From the NCBI GenBank assembly GCA_030272585.1, contig BSYQ01000003.1:1178001-1242000 (forward strand): a stretch of 64,000 bases of DNA, in the 5' to 3' direction. Position 1 is the first letter of the stretch; every line of letters begins with the position of its first letter. Of the stretch, positions 51,993 to 64,000 are shown piece by piece. A program made the position numbers and the translations under genes. The stretch is from Bryopsis sp. KO-2023 (Eukaryota; Chlorophyta; Ulvophyceae; Bryopsidales; Bryopsidaceae). The notes beneath the pieces are model-generated. The model saw only the letters and a program-made list of their open reading frames with translations. It was not told the origin of the DNA and made no database searches.

Positions 51993-54487
51993 ATGGCCCC
52001 GTCGAGGTCGAGGTCGCTGTCCCGCTCAACGTCCGGTTCCTCCAGCAGTAGGTCGTCTGGCTCGCCGTCTCGGTCGTCGAGCTCGGAAGGAAGGTGATTG
52101 AAAAGAAAAGAACACCAACAGCGGAATGCTAACCTGAAACCAGCTCCCCAACGGGGTCGATCCGGTTTCCTTTTATCGCACCTTTTTCGTGGACTTGAAA
52201 TTGCATCGTTTGAGGGCAAGGTGCATCCCACGGTTCGAAGCGTGCCCATGCCATCCAATAATTGGCGTTTCGGGTCGATTGTTTTATTCTTTTTATTTAT
52301 TTTTTTGTCTCGGTTTTATTCACGAAATCTGTGCGTTGCTTTACTTTATTGGGCAGGAAGGGTAGTCCCAGTCGATCTCCTCAGCATGCGGCAGGACAAG
52401 AAAAAAGGGCGTCCCCGGATAGAGGTCGCTCCCCAACGCCCAGGAAAAACAAGTCTGCTTCCAAAGAATCTGGTGGAATCGACAAGGGAGGAAAGAGGGA
52501 CGCTGTCGAGCCTGCACCTCGGGAACATGAGTTGAAAAGAAAAAACCTGAAGGTCAGTTGGGAAGATAAATTACGATCCCAAGGGCAAAACACTTTACCA
52601 ACTCTTGTGTTTCTGTGTTGCTTTTTTCCCCTGAAAACAGACCTCCACTGGACTTCATTTTAACAAGCTGAACAGAAGTCCTCAACTGTTGAACGAACTT
52701 TTAGTGTTATTTTTTTTCTCCTCTTTTTTTTTTTCACCCACCCCCCCTTTCTTACCAGAACAGACCTTTTTATTCATAGTGTTGGCATGAATTCGTTACA
52801 TTTCCTTCCTCCCCCGTTTTTTTTTTTTCGAGTGGTAAAAGAAAAACGACTGGGTGAATCCTTTCTTGCAGGAAAGAGATCAAAGTCCCCCTTGTCCTCC
52901 ACGACTGTTCGTGGGTCGCTTGACGAGAAACGTAACAGAGGGGCATTTATGGGAGGTCTTTTCGACGTGGGGGCAGCTCAGTCAGGTGGATGTGTCGATG
53001 GACAAAGTGGTGAATTTGCCCAGAGGTTATGCTTACGTGGAATTCGAAAGGAGAGAAGATGCCGAAAAGGCACTCATCTACATGGATGGAGGCCAAATTG
53101 ATGGAAACGTTATCCAGTAAGCAACACCTACTACCGGCATTCCATCAAACTCTCCGGAGATCTGGCTTTCTTGCCAGTTTCTTCCCAAAATATCACTCTT
53201 TTTTAAATCCCTCGACATCGGGGGACCCCAGCAGTTACGGCTTTGGGGCAAACGATTTCCTGAGCATCCGGAATGAAGCAACAGAACCGCTCACAGGGTG
53301 ATTTTCATGAGAATTGACCTTTTTGTGGGGTTAGGGTGAAGTTCGTGCACCTCCCAAGGAAAAAGAATCCTTCCCCTGCTCCAATTCGGGCACCTCGGAG
53401 CCCCCTTCGAGATGCAACTCAACCTCAACTGAGGGAAAGGGAAGAAAGGGATTTCCGAGAAAGACGGAGCCCCAGACGTCGAACGCCACCTCCCCACCAT
53501 AGGCACCGATCGCCGGTGGGAAGGAGGAGATCCAGGTCTCCGAACTATAGGAGGCGGTCGAAAAGCCCCGCCAGACGAAGGAATTCCCCACGAAGGATGT
53601 CCCCTCGAAGATACCCTCCGGCACCAAGGAGAAGGTAAAAATCAACCCCACTGATCAAATAAAAACCTAAAAACATCCAACTGGGCATCTTAACAAGGTG
53701 GTTTTCTCTCTGTGGGGTCTCGATGATGCTCAACAGGGTTGAAATATATCTCGCAACAAAAGGGTTGAAATATATCTCGCAACAGGACTGGGTGTGTTTT
53801 TTTCCTTAGTCGAATGGAATTTTTTGTGAATGCTCCACCTTTCCTAGGTTGGGAAGAATGAGGATAATTATAGTAATTGTAGGCTTATGAATGGCAGGTC
53901 CCCTCGTGGTCGATACGCACGTCCTCGAGCACCACCTTCACCATTCAGGCGGCGAAGGTCCCCATCGCCTCGGACTCGGCGAAGAAATGCCCCCATAAGA
54001 GACAACAGGCGAAGGCCCTCCCCCAGGGTAAGACAGACGCTCCTCTGAAATCACTCCTTCTCCTTTTTTCTCTTTTTTCTTGTTGATCCTGGCCGATGGC
54101 CAAGCTTTGAAGAAGAAGCAGATCCAGTATGCATCTGTAAATATATATACATATATGCATATATCCAATTTTTTTGTTTTCTGCACGAAAACTGAAGACT
54201 GAAACCTCAACCAATGGGAAAAAAATGGAATTCTTAGTGGTTGATGGTATAACACTGATATACCATATATCAGTGTTATATGGCACATCTGAAAAGGAAA
54301 TGATGTGGCGTTCTTGTTTTTTTTTCTAATTCAGGGTCGCTCTCCAGTGCGAAACCGGAGGTCCAGTCGCCGGTCCACTTCGTCGAGGTCATCTTACAGT
54401 AGCAGTTCGAGGAGCAGGTCATCTTCTGGCCGGAGCTCCAGCTCTTCCTCAAAATCCAGTCGATCGAGGTCCAGGTCCAGATCTTGA
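51993..54487 (+). CDS. SR45: SR45/RNPS1-type serine/arginine-rich splicing factor
   Basis: SR45, the plant homologue of RNPS1, is a splicing activator and exon-junction-complex partner. Exons 51993-52093, 52357-52552, 52872-53116, 53335-53634, 53898-54027 and 54335-54487 give 374 aa. The N-terminal RS domain (MAPSRSRSLSRSTSG) and K/S/P-rich linker precede one RRM (about residues 100-181; RLFVGRLTRNVTEGHLWEVF, RGYAYVEFERREDAEKAL). A long C-terminal RS domain follows (RRRSRSPNYRRRSKSPARRR, then SRSSSGRSSSSSSKSSRSRS). The two-RS-domains-around-one-RRM layout is diagnostic for SR45. The RS-coding first exon lies next to the divergent mTERF-like gene. Introns 4 and 5 hold a short tandem duplication and a perfect hairpin. 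Confidence 0.95.
54248..54280 (+). repeat. Perfect 14-bp hairpin in SR45 last intron
   Basis: TATAACACTGATAT (54248-54261) pairs with its exact complement at 54267-54280 around a 5-nt loop. It lies 54 bp before the last exon. Confidence 0.9.
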
Positions 54488-57400
54488 AAAAAAAAAGCGA
54501 CAAAATGCACACAAAACACGCAAAAAAAAAAGGCAGCAAATGAGATTTGGAAAAAAAAAGGGCACTGGACCAGTGTGGATTCTTCTTATGGGACCTGCAG
54601 TGAGTGGGGGAAAAAGGTGTGAAAAAAAAAAAGGAAAATGATGGAAAAATCGTTTGCGGAGTTTGGAGCCGGAAATGATGAAAGCGGCTCTGTTGTGGGG
54701 ATGTTGAAATGGAGAAGAATGCGGGGGGAAAATTGAGTTCCATATTCACACAGGTATGAGTGTTTTTTTTTTTTTATGTTTCGTTTCTTGCATTGTGTTT
54801 GGCTTCACCGAAAAAAAAAGAGAATGTTGAAGAAATATATATGTGTTAGGATTATCTCGTGTGTGTGCCCCCCTCCCCCCTTCCTCGTAAAAGAAGTGTT
54901 TTTTTTTTTTTCCTTAGCAAATTTGTCTTTTGTTTTCGAATGCACTTCAAGAAGAAAAAGAAAAGATAGAGATAAAGAGAAGAAAAAAGAGATAAGAGAA
55001 CAGAAGGGGAAAAAAAAAGGAAAAAGAAAATCATGTGTTCAGATTTTTTTTTAATAGGGGGGAGTGCGTGTCTTTTGTGTGTTTTGTCTTTTGGTTGTCG
55101 ATCTAGGAAAAAAATATTGATTTTCCTGTTGTTTTTTTTCGGTGTCTTGTTTTTAGAATATGCCCTTACAATACGAAAAGACGGTGCTGCTTTTTTTTGT
55201 TTTTTTTGTTTTTTGCCCAGAGGGGAATTAGAGAGGGAAAATTTTCGTAAAAAGAAAGGGGGGGGGGAAGGGTTTTTGGGTGGGGCCAAAACTAGCTATA
55301 TTCATGTGTCTTTCGAACTGAAAAGGTAACAGGAAAAAGATGGGAATGGCCTGGTAGAAATATTCCAAGTGCTCTTCGCTGCAAATTCATCAAATCGGCG
55401 AAAAAGGCTGTTGCTGAACCCCCCAGAGCAGACGATTTTGTCGAGATGCCAAGGAAAGAAAGGGAAGAATTGAAAAAGGGAGTGTTGGGAGTGTGATATG
55501 AGGCCTTTTCTTTCGAATCGATCAAAAAGAAAAAGAGAGAGAGAGATGCAATATAAATCCAAAAATAGAAACGAGTACATGAAAAAAACATGGATGAAAG
55601 AAAAGGGATGGGGTGGCTGAGAGGGTCTTTGATGCTGGCAGAAAAAACACATCCGTTGATTTCAATTCTATTTTTGGATGGGGCGGTTCGTATCTACGCA
55701 TGTTTTTTTTCCTCCTCTATTTCCCCCCCCTTCTTTTGGGAAATCTTTGGGGATTCTATGTTTTGATTTTCGTTCTGGACAGCATCTCTGCTTTTTTTCT
55801 GGTCAGGCGGAAACAGACTCCAAAATACATTGTCGGAATGTCGTTGGATTCTTGTGTTTGGGAAAGTGAGGCCTGCAGAGCATGGGTGGAAGGGAAAAAA
55901 AACTGGCAAGATTCCCGTGAAAGGAGAGTGAAGGGGAGAGCATCTTTAAATGACCAATCAGTGGGTTGTAATACTTCGTTTATGTTCCGTGTCATTCTGT
56001 GGTGGTGAAAGCTGGAGCAAAGGCGACAGCTGGCCACTTAGCCATCCAAGTCTTTCGAAACAAGTCTTTCGAAAAGGCTGTGCTCGCTTTTTTCTTTCTG
56101 AAAGGCTACCAGAAAATGGAAGCTGCTTGTAGTACAGCAACAAGAGAGTCATTTTAAAGCATGACTACCGGAATCCGCAAATTTAAACACACCAGAATTT
56201 TCGTTCCTCTTTGGCCAATACAAGAATGGTTTCCATCCCCTGTCAAAAACGTATTCTGATTCCGAACAGGCAAAGCCAGAGCGGTCACTCGTGGATGCTG
56301 CCTGTTTGGAATCAGAATATGTTTTTTGGGTTGCTGAGCTGGTGCTTCTCGATCCTTGTGCAAGAAATATTGGTACCCTCCCCCCTCCTCCACAAAAGAA
56401 AGAACAACAATCCGTGTGATTGTGTAGAGCAAACTAAACAAAAGAAAACTCCATCTCCCCTATCGAAACACACTATAGACACTGGATGTGTTTATGCCCA
56501 GACCTTGTGCCATTTGATTCTGAAAACAAGTGAAGGCCTCTTGTGTTGTGTGCAGATGCCAAAAACCAATATGTCAATATTCTTCATGAGCGAATCAATC
56601 GATCTTGATGGCAAAATGCACCCTCCAGATGAGTTTTGCTCTACCATTGAAGCTAATTATAATGGGATTGGCCATCCACCTCTTAATCAGTTCATTGCTT
56701 TTCTTCCATGGGAAAAAAAAACTGGTGGGGAAAATAAAGGGACTGCACAAAATTAAGCCAAACCCATTTGCTGATCCACTCTAGAACACAAACCACTGGG
56801 AGGAAAAAATGCCTTCCAGCTTCATTGATCCAGAAAGACACCCCCATATTTACTCAACAATCCAAAACAGCTGAGTGAGAGTCGAGGGAAGGAGGACTGA
56901 AGTTGCTTGGTCAACCACAAAGAACTCATTTTTGTGGGACGGGTAGATTAGCCAGCAACTTGGTTAATGGTGATTGCTTGATTGAGTTTTATATATTGGA
57001 CTTTGGTGAACATTCTTTGTAAGCTTTTACCTCTCGACCTCATTATATTTTGAGTGCGGACAAATGAATGGGACGCTAAATGAATTAAAGAAGGCTTCCA
57101 GGAAGTATTCTTGCATGCGACATGCTTCATGAAATCTATTGTGAAACTGGAGAATGGGACCTCCAGTGCCACAGGAAAGCACTTATCACAGGGACAGGAG
57201 GAGGGGTTGAGCTTGAGAGGTCGTTTTCGGGTGTTGCAGGGTTTGGAGGGAGATGCTCTCGGATTCTGGAAAACGAGGAATTGATTCTGCCAAAACAATT
57301 TTCTGTTTGGCAGATTTCTCAGCAAAAAGCCGAGTTGTCGAATGCCATATCAAGCAAACCACCACCTACTTGAAAATATTAGACCTCGAAAATAATAGAC

Positions 57401-57843
57401 CTCAGTTTTTCATGGAGTATTTAAAAAAAAACAAAAAAAAAACACAAAGAACAACGCTACTAACCGTTCACAGCCAGTGACGACTAATGTTTCTCTTTTG
57501 ATTTTGCTGTAAAAAAAAATCCCTCATGAAAGGTTTATTACCAGATGTAGTATTAGTAGTCTCAAACTTCGTTTTTAATTTTTAATAAACCTCTAACCCA
57601 ACTCTTTGAATGACTTTTGATTGTTCACTTCGCGCCCCCCCCCCCCCCTTTTTTCCCCCCTCCACAACTTCCTCCATGAATATCTTCCACATTTTTTTCA
57701 ACGATCTGCTCCATTTGTTGATATTTCATAATTTGTACTTCCGAAAAATTCAGCTCTGCATGAAATCCCTGCTATGACAACCCCCCTCCCTCCAACAAAA
57801 AAAAGAAAAAAAAACGCCACAAAAACCAAAAACCATTTAACGT
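54488..57843. other. Intergenic region with homopolymer tracts and one hairpin
   Basis: This is a 3.3-kb A/T-rich stretch with long A and T runs, a C run at about 57636-57648 and microsatellite AG (55534-55546). No gene with splice or domain support was found. The 56244-56328 hairpin is listed separately. Confidence 0.5.
56244..56328 (+). repeat. Long imperfect hairpin, pre-miRNA-like
   Basis: The arm 56244-56272 (contains GTATTCTGATTCCGAACAGG) pairs with 56299-56328 (contains CCTGTTTGGAATCAGAATAT). In + strand RNA the only departures from Watson-Crick pairing are two G-U wobbles and one bulge over ~29 bp, with a 26-nt loop. Confidence 0.7.
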
Positions 57844-60800
57844 CTATGAACCACATGCAATGCAATCGTCCTTATTCTCTAGGGAACAAGTCAAGGCTTT
57901 CGCCAATTGCTCCTCTCTAGAGTTTTCTTCAGCAAATTCCGAAGTTTTTGCTCTCATGGCTCGTCGTTTTGCCAGGCCTTGCTGGTCCACTGTAAATTTG
58001 ATAGCATCCGCAGCCGCTCGAGTCCTGCCACACACCACCACCATATTATTATACAAAGGAATTGTAATAATAAAATTTCCTCACAGTCAAAACGCTGTGC
58101 ACTCATCGAAAATAAAAAGGAAAAAAAAAACAAAAAACAAACAGACACCAGTTCGAATCCTTGAGGGTACATTTTGCGTCTCAATCTCATATGCCTGATA
58201 AAACGACGTTCATCGAATCCCACCAGTCTATTTCGGTTATCAATAACACTAAAAATAGCACTTCATTCCGTTCGGACACCAGCTCTCACCTCAAATAGTA
58301 CATTCCTGTTTTCAACCCTTTTTTCCAGCCGTAGAAGTGCAACGAAGTCAGCTTCCCAAAGTTTGGATCAATCATGTGCACGTTGAAGCTCTGACTCTGG
58401 TCGATGAAAGCCCCCCGATCGGCCGCCATGTCCACCAGCGCCCTCTGCTTGATTTCCCACACCGTTTTGTACAACTCCTTCAGCTGGGCCGGGATATCCA
58501 GCTCCCCAACGCTGCCGTTATTAGCCACCATTTCGTTTTTCACATCCGGGTTCCACAACCCCAACCTCACAAGGTCGTGCAACAAGTGCTGATTGACGAC
58601 GGTGAATTCCCCGCTCAAGACTCTTCGGACATAGATGTTGGAGGTGTAAGGTTCAAAGCACTCGTTATTACCCAGGATTTGCGAAGTGGATGCTGTTGGC
58701 ATAGGAGCAACCAGCAAAGAATTCCGAACTCCATGCTGAGCGATATTCTGCCGGAGCTCATCCCAGTCCCATCGTTTGTTGCTGGGCTCCACTCCCCACA
58801 TGTCTTGCTGGAGGATTCCTTTGCTCACTGGACTGCCTTCATAGGTTTTGTAAGGACCCTCCTTCTGAGCCAACTCACAGGAGGTTTTCAGCGCCGAATA
58901 GTAGATGGTTTCGAAGATTTCCTTGTTCAGAGCGCTGGCCTCCGGTGAATCGAACGGCAGCCCCAAGAGGATGAAAGTGTCGGCCAAGCCTTGGACCCCG
59001 ATTCCGATCGGTCTGTGTTTGAAGTTTGAAACTTTCGCGGTGTCTGCTGGGTAGAAGTTGATGTCGATAATGCGGTTCAAATTGGACGCCACCACTGAGG
59101 TGACCTCCGCCAGCTTGGCGAAATCAAAATATCTGGAGAACACACCCAAAACAACCCTCAAACAAAATTCAGGATTCAGGAGCAGCCCCTGTCAGTTGCT
59201 GTTAGTAGTAATGTGAATTCTGCCCACAGCAGTTTCAAACAAATCGCTTTATTTCAGTTTGGATCATTGATTTGTTCGCCCCTCACCTGTCTTTCGAGTC
59301 CAGACTGCCCACTAGTTTCCTCTTATCCATTCGTAGCTCCCCATCCTTTTCTCGGACGAACCGAGGCAAGGCCAGCGATGCCAAGTTGCACACCGCAGTC
59401 TCGTCAGGGGAGGTGTATTCAATAATTTCCGTGCAAAGGTTGGAGCTCTTGATGGTGCCCAGATTTTGGTGGTTTGACTTTCGATTGCACGCGTCCTTGT
59501 ACAGCATGTAGGGGTTGCCCGTTTCCACTTGAGCCTCCAGGATGGCAAACCACAAACTCTGAGCATCCACCACCCTCTTGGCTCTATCTTCCTTTTCATA
59601 CCTGATTCAAGCAAAATTCCCATTTCAGACAAACGTGGTTTTTGACGTGACTGTCGGACGAGCAGCACAAGGAGCAGGGACCCATTTGTTCATTCTCACT
59701 TCTGGTACAGCTCCTCGAATTCTTCCCCCCACACATCGGCCAGCCCTGGCGCCTCGTTGGGGCAGAACAAGCTCCATTTTCCATTGGCTTCGACCCTCTT
59801 CATGAACAGGTCGTTCACCCAGAGGCCATAGAACAGATCCCTCGCTCTCGCCTCCTCCTTTCCATGGTTCTTCCTCAATTCGAGCCAATCGAAAATGTCG
59901 GCATGCCAGGGCTCGATGTAAATCGCAAACGCTCCCTTTCGTTTCCCACCACCTTGGTCCACATATCTAGCCGTGTCGTTGAAAACCCTCAACATGGGGA
60001 CAATGCCATTGGAGGTGCCGTTCGTGCCACGAATGTAACTCCCTGTCGATCGAATGCAGTGAACGGACAGCCCGATCCCTCCAGCAGATTTGGAAATGCA
60101 TGCACACTCTTTTAGCGTGTCATAAATGCCCTCGATGGAGTCGCTTTTCATTGTCAAGAGGAAACAGGAGGAGAGCTGGGGTCGGGGGGTCCCAGCATTG
60201 AACAGAGTGGGGGATGCATGGGTGAACCACCGCTCGGACAGGAGGTGGTATGTTTGAATGACTAAATCCAGGTTTGTGCTGTGGATACCCACGGCCACTC
60301 TCATCAACATGTGCTGGGGCCGCTCCACCACTGTTCCGTTCATCCGCAGAAGGTAAGATCGCTCCAAAGTCTGACCAACGTCAATTCCCCTCGTCAGCAT
60401 TGAGAAAACACCGAAATAGAAGCAACTGTGGTACTCAACGAGTGCTGTTTATAATCGTTTAAGAAATTCACTGGGAGAATTAGCAGCGAGAAATTTCTGT
60501 TTATTCATTGTGTTGATTTAAACCAATGATAGCATCTCGATTTCAGAAGATGGCAACAGCTCACCTTGAAGCCGAAATAATCATAATCGAAATCTCGATC
60601 GTATATGATTTCGCTGTCCAGTTTTTCGGCATTCTGGGAACAAAACAACACAGGTCAATGAAACTTGAGGAGGCTGCCTCCGCCCCCCAAAAAAAAGGGA
60701 AAAAAGAACATCGCCACTGCCAGAAATTAATCCTGTTGCTATGTCAGACATAGGGATGTTGAAGATTCCTACCTCCATGATGACATTGTAAGTCTCTTCG

Positions 60801-61844
60801 GAGACTAATGAGGACACCTGCCCATTTTTGGGATTAATGTGCTCATACATTTTCTTGGCTCTGCAGACAGGAAAAAAAGTCAACCTATTGTTATTAAATT
60901 TTGCCAATTTTCATGCTGACATATAATCCAATTTTGATGATGTTGGACACATGAATTCTTCCTTATTCAATGCAAGCAAATGGCAGGGTGGCATAAGAGA
61001 CCTGTCAAAGTTTTTGGCTTTGATTCTGTGGTAAATGGATACCTACGTTTCGGAAAACGACTTGAGCGTATTCTTGTGCAAGTTCGACACCGCAATCCTT
61101 GCCGCCAACTGCAAGGAAAAAAACGTAGAACCTGAGCCAAACTCAAAGAAGCTGGAGGAAGCAAACAAGGGAATGGGTCGAGAATCGACAGCAGGAAGGC
61201 CAGAAAGCGTACGATGGCGTAGTCTGGATGGGTCGACGTCATCGATGCAGCGGTCTCAGCCGCAAGTTCGTCCAATTCGGTCGTCGTTACACCTTTGTAT
61301 ACTCCCGCGGTGACTTTCTGAGCCACCAACACCTGAAAAAAGAACATGAGCGCAATGTTTAGCTTGGGGGGTGTCTGCGCGAATTGGCGCTTTCGAAAGC
61401 TGTCTGTGGTTTTGCAGGAAGGGGGACTTGGCGCGAACGGGTTAGAGAACGTTGGAATTAACTTCGAGGGGGGGCTCTACAAGCGGGAGGAGGGGGGAAG
61501 TGCCAGATGTTCGAATTCTGGCAAACCTGACACGAAAAACTGAACGTGAATGGGCACGACAGTTTGCTTTATAGGCATGGTGCATGGTTTCATCAGCAAC
61601 GTAACAGCGTGGGAAACGCTCTCCACAAGGGTGGCGAACTATTATTCGTGCGATGTGGCAGACCCTTATGGGTGGGCGATTAAGGATTTTTCTTAACAGG
61701 GAAAAGCCTTGCAAAATGGCTGCTTGTTACTCCCACCGGGTCGCAGAAGTCTCGGTGCAGCCCATAGGATAGCTTTGTGATTCGGGCGGTGATTTTATCG
61801 AACTGCACGGGTTGCTTCCTCCCATCGCGCTTTCGGACGAACAT
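57844..61844 (-). CDS. RNR1: Ribonucleoside-diphosphate reductase large subunit
   Basis: RNR1 reduces ribonucleotides to deoxyribonucleotides with the small subunit's radical. Exons 61844-61737, 61332-61213, 61108-61047, 60860-60773, 60633-60565, 60370-59700, 59601-59287, 59132-58290 and 58024-57844 give 818 aa, almost the Arabidopsis length. Exons 1-3 hold the ATP-cone regulatory domain ([40 protein letters not shown]). The barrel follows with active-site cysteines in PQLSSCFLL and [13 protein letters not shown], the NLCTEIIEY stretch, and [14 protein letters not shown]. The C-terminal swinging arm ends in the redox pair CIAC (DDCIACGS), so the enzyme looks complete. Intron 1 holds E2F-like sites. 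Confidence 0.97.
61383..61437. promoter_or_regulatory. E2F-like sites in RNR1 intron 1
   Basis: ATTGGCGC (61383-61390) and TTGGCGCGAA (61428-61437) match the E2F core (TTSGCGC type). Plant RNR genes are known E2F targets in S phase, but use of intronic sites here is inference. Confidence 0.45.
61496..61607 (-). repeat. Dispersed repeat, copy in RNR1 intron 1
   Basis: The reverse complement matches 35461-35584 over its length (shared GAAACCATGCAC, GCAAACTGTCGTG, GCCAGAATTCGAACATCTGG). Outside this stretch the flanks are unrelated. Confidence 0.75.
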
Positions 61845-62730
61845 CGTTCAGGCGTGTTCGATAAGCAGTTTCAAGAAACCTTCCCCTCGTGAAGAGAGTC
61901 GACGAGCAGCGACCGGAACAACTCGGGGGTGTCAGGGGACAGTTGGACTTCCGGTGGTCGCCAGCGCCAGAGCCGTGAATTGCCAGGAAACCAACGAGGA
62001 GCTTTTGAACAAAAAGTTGCTTGTCTTAGTCATCAAAATTACAATGCAAAAGAAAAAACAAGGACTAATGACGGTCTGGTGAGGCTATCAGTCTGACGGA
62101 CAGGATCTGACCCATTTTGTCCGCAACCCGTCTGTTGGAAAATTGAGTTTTGTGTGGCTTCCACAAGTTTCGCAGGGATGTGGAAGGGAGGGAAGGTCGA
62201 GCACGTTATCTAGACGACAATCAAATGATTCGATCCAGGAGTAACAAATTGTAGCAGAAACACTGAGTATCGCAAATCGCCATCTGTGCTGAACTTGGAC
62301 AAGAATAGGTAGAGGGCAGTTTTGAAGGCATCGTACGTTCTTGAGTTCTTGAGTTTCCACGCTCACCAAAGATTGTGACATTTTACTGTGCAAAAGACAG
62401 CATCCAGATGTTCTACAAAGTCGGGGAGAATATATGCTTCATGTCGATCCTCCGACACATACAATCAATTTTTTTGCAAAAATGTTAATTAAAAAAAGGA
62501 CAATTTTTCCTCTCCCAGCTTGACCAAGCTGCTCAAAATCTAAGAAAAAAAGGGGCAGGTGCTATCCTAGGCAAAATTGAAGCCAAAATTTAACAAGAAC
62601 AGCACCTTGCCAGCGGAGATGCCGCACGGACATTTCCTCCAAACATGAGGGGGGGGTTATTCCCCATTAGACGTTTTTTTCTTTCATCTCGTTTCATCAT
62701 TCTTGTACCGAAACTATTTCAAAAACAAAA
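61845..62730. other. RNR1 promoter side and 3' region of the patatin-like gene
   Basis: No coding frame is supported. This should contain the RNR1 promoter (minus strand) and the 3' untranslated region of the patatin-like gene. Confidence 0.5.
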
Positions 62731-63963
62731 TCAAGCTTCAGCAAACATGAATTTCTCCACGAATTCTTTGATGGGTTCCTCGTAGGTAGCGCCCAGTTCG
62801 CCCCCAATTTCCACCAGTCTTTCAGCGTTTTCAGGATTATCCATCTCACTCAAAACCTGAGGAAAAACAGAATAAAACTAATTAAAAATAAACAAATAAA
62901 TAAATAAAAATATTAATTAATTAATTTTAAATATGACCGCAGTGCATCTCTTCGACCTTACTAATAAAAACTTTCAAAAATGTCGCGACAAGCAAAGATT
63001 TAATGAATAAGCTGGTGGTGGTTGATTCCATGAGTTCCCTTCCTTTAAAGAAAGAGACAAGAAAAAAGCCTGCACGAGTGTCCAAACCTCTGTATCTTTA
63101 TTGCCTTGGTCGACACATGTGCTGATTCGAACATACTGCCCTGGTGGCAATCCTTTGACCTGGAAGCATCAAACAACAAGCAGAGTACTCAATATAATAT
63201 ACCCATATTACCGCTCCCACCCCTCCCCCCCAAAAAATACACATATATCAAAAAACAATTGTACTGTTTTCAACAGCCAAAAAACAAAGTTTTCTTAAAA
63301 ACGTTTTTAGAAAAGGTTCGAAACCTCCCCCCTCCCCCTCCCAATTCTTTCATCCACGAAAACATGCATAGACATGCACATGAAAAACTGGGTGGATCTC
63401 TCCCAATATCGATGGGCCACTTTTCACATGCAGCATTCACCTTGTAGTACATAAGGTCGACGAGTGATTGCAAGTACTCAGAGGAACCATCCATGAGGAT
63501 AGAAATCAAATTCCCCTTGATCACCCAGCCAAATGCGCCTGCATTGTCCAGGCCAGCAGTTTTTGGCTGAGCGTGCCCAGTCCCAAGCGACAGCACAGCA
63601 AGGTTCTCCAAACGACCCACCTTAATCAAACACAACACCCGTCAAATCCTCAATTTTTTTCAAGCAATTGCTCATTCTTGGACGCCATTTTTGAAAGTAA
63701 CGCAAGGATGGCTGTCTGAAGAGATATTCCACTGTACCTTGGTTTCAATGAATGCGACAGATTGCATTGTCGGGTTGTTCGCAACCACCCCTCCATCGAT
63801 GAAAGTTTTTTCCGCGCCACCACCGACAGGACTGAAACTCGAAGAAGGGAAAAAGGTGGGGGCAGCACTGCTGGCCCTTGCAACCTGAGCAACACACATT
63901 GAAGCCACACTTTCCACATACATAGCACTACATACTTGTATGTCAGACAAGCTGGGCTGCATC
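62731..63963 (-). CDS. Patatin-like phospholipase, 3' part
   Basis: Patatins are lipid acyl hydrolases with a Ser-Asp dyad. Visible minus-strand exons are 63963-63936, 63884-63738, 63620-63441, 63159-63088 and 62856-62731. Earlier exons, including the GXSXG serine motif, lie beyond 64000. The second exon has VARASSAAPTFFPSS and the catalytic-Asp motif FIDGGVVANNPTMQ. The third has LAVLSLGTGHAQPK and ILMDGSSEYLQSLVDLMYYK, the fourth QYVRISTCVDQG. The last exon ends the protein with a helical tail (EFVEKFMFAEA). All junctions are GT-AG in frame. Membrane lipid turnover or defence is the usual family role. Confidence 0.9.
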
Positions 63964-64000
63964 CTGTTTCAGTGAAAACATTTTCAGACATCCCATTGCA

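Noticed and set aside
56211-56756. 181-codon + frame
   Set aside because: It spans the non-coding hairpin and has no domain or codon pattern of a real gene.
1-64000. CRISPR array, bacterial operon or phage system
   Set aside because: Genes have spliceosomal introns and eukaryotic families throughout; no direct-repeat/spacer pattern is present.

Overview
The window is nuclear DNA from the green plant lineage. The evidence is a set of intron-rich genes with GT-AG introns that encode chloroplast and plant-type proteins: a Rubisco assembly factor, plastid ribosomal protein S1, a novel-plant-SNARE and the SR45 splicing factor. There are also plant-type TTTAGGG/TTTTAGGG repeats and Ty3/gypsy chromoviruses. 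A streptophyte alga or early land plant fits best, but I cannot name the species from the sequence alone.

Left part (1-10.9 kb): a retrotransposon nest. The 3' part of one chromovirus (RNase H, integrase, chromodomain, start of its 3' LTR) runs directly into the gag of a second, different chromovirus. That second element has gag, a pol with an uninterrupted frame, an extra coiled-coil/cysteine-rich third ORF, a polypurine tract and a 3' LTR. Its gag is broken by a non-autonomous hAT-like transposon (15-bp terminal inverted repeats, exact 8-bp target duplication) that itself holds a ~175-bp inverted repeat carrying tRNA-promoter-like boxes. The gag/pol junction carries a TTTAAAC slippery heptamer on the gag stop codon, followed by a predicted pseudoknot.

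Middle part (11-34.2 kb): RAF1 (7 exons, +), a secreted alanine/cysteine-rich protein of unknown family (4 exons, -), a transposon carrying telomere-type repeats just upstream of a 9-exon DENN-domain gene (+), a gene-poor stretch with a decayed gypsy relic, and a complete very compact Ty3 element with identical 149-bp LTRs and one 1449-codon ORF.

Right part (34.6-64 kb): a gene-dense block with P5C reductase (+), an ankyrin-RING ubiquitin ligase (-), plastid ribosomal protein S1 (-), a plastid M41-like membrane protein (-) head to head with NPSN (+), a second copy of the telomere-repeat transposon, an mTERF-like protein (-) head to head with SR45 (+), the large subunit of ribonucleotide reductase (9 exons, -) and the 3' part of a patatin-like phospholipase (-) that runs off the window. 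Exon boundaries were worked out by hand from GT-AG sites, reading-frame continuity and family resemblance. The genes are ordinary housekeeping and chloroplast functions with no shared pathway. The unusual content is in the mobile elements.
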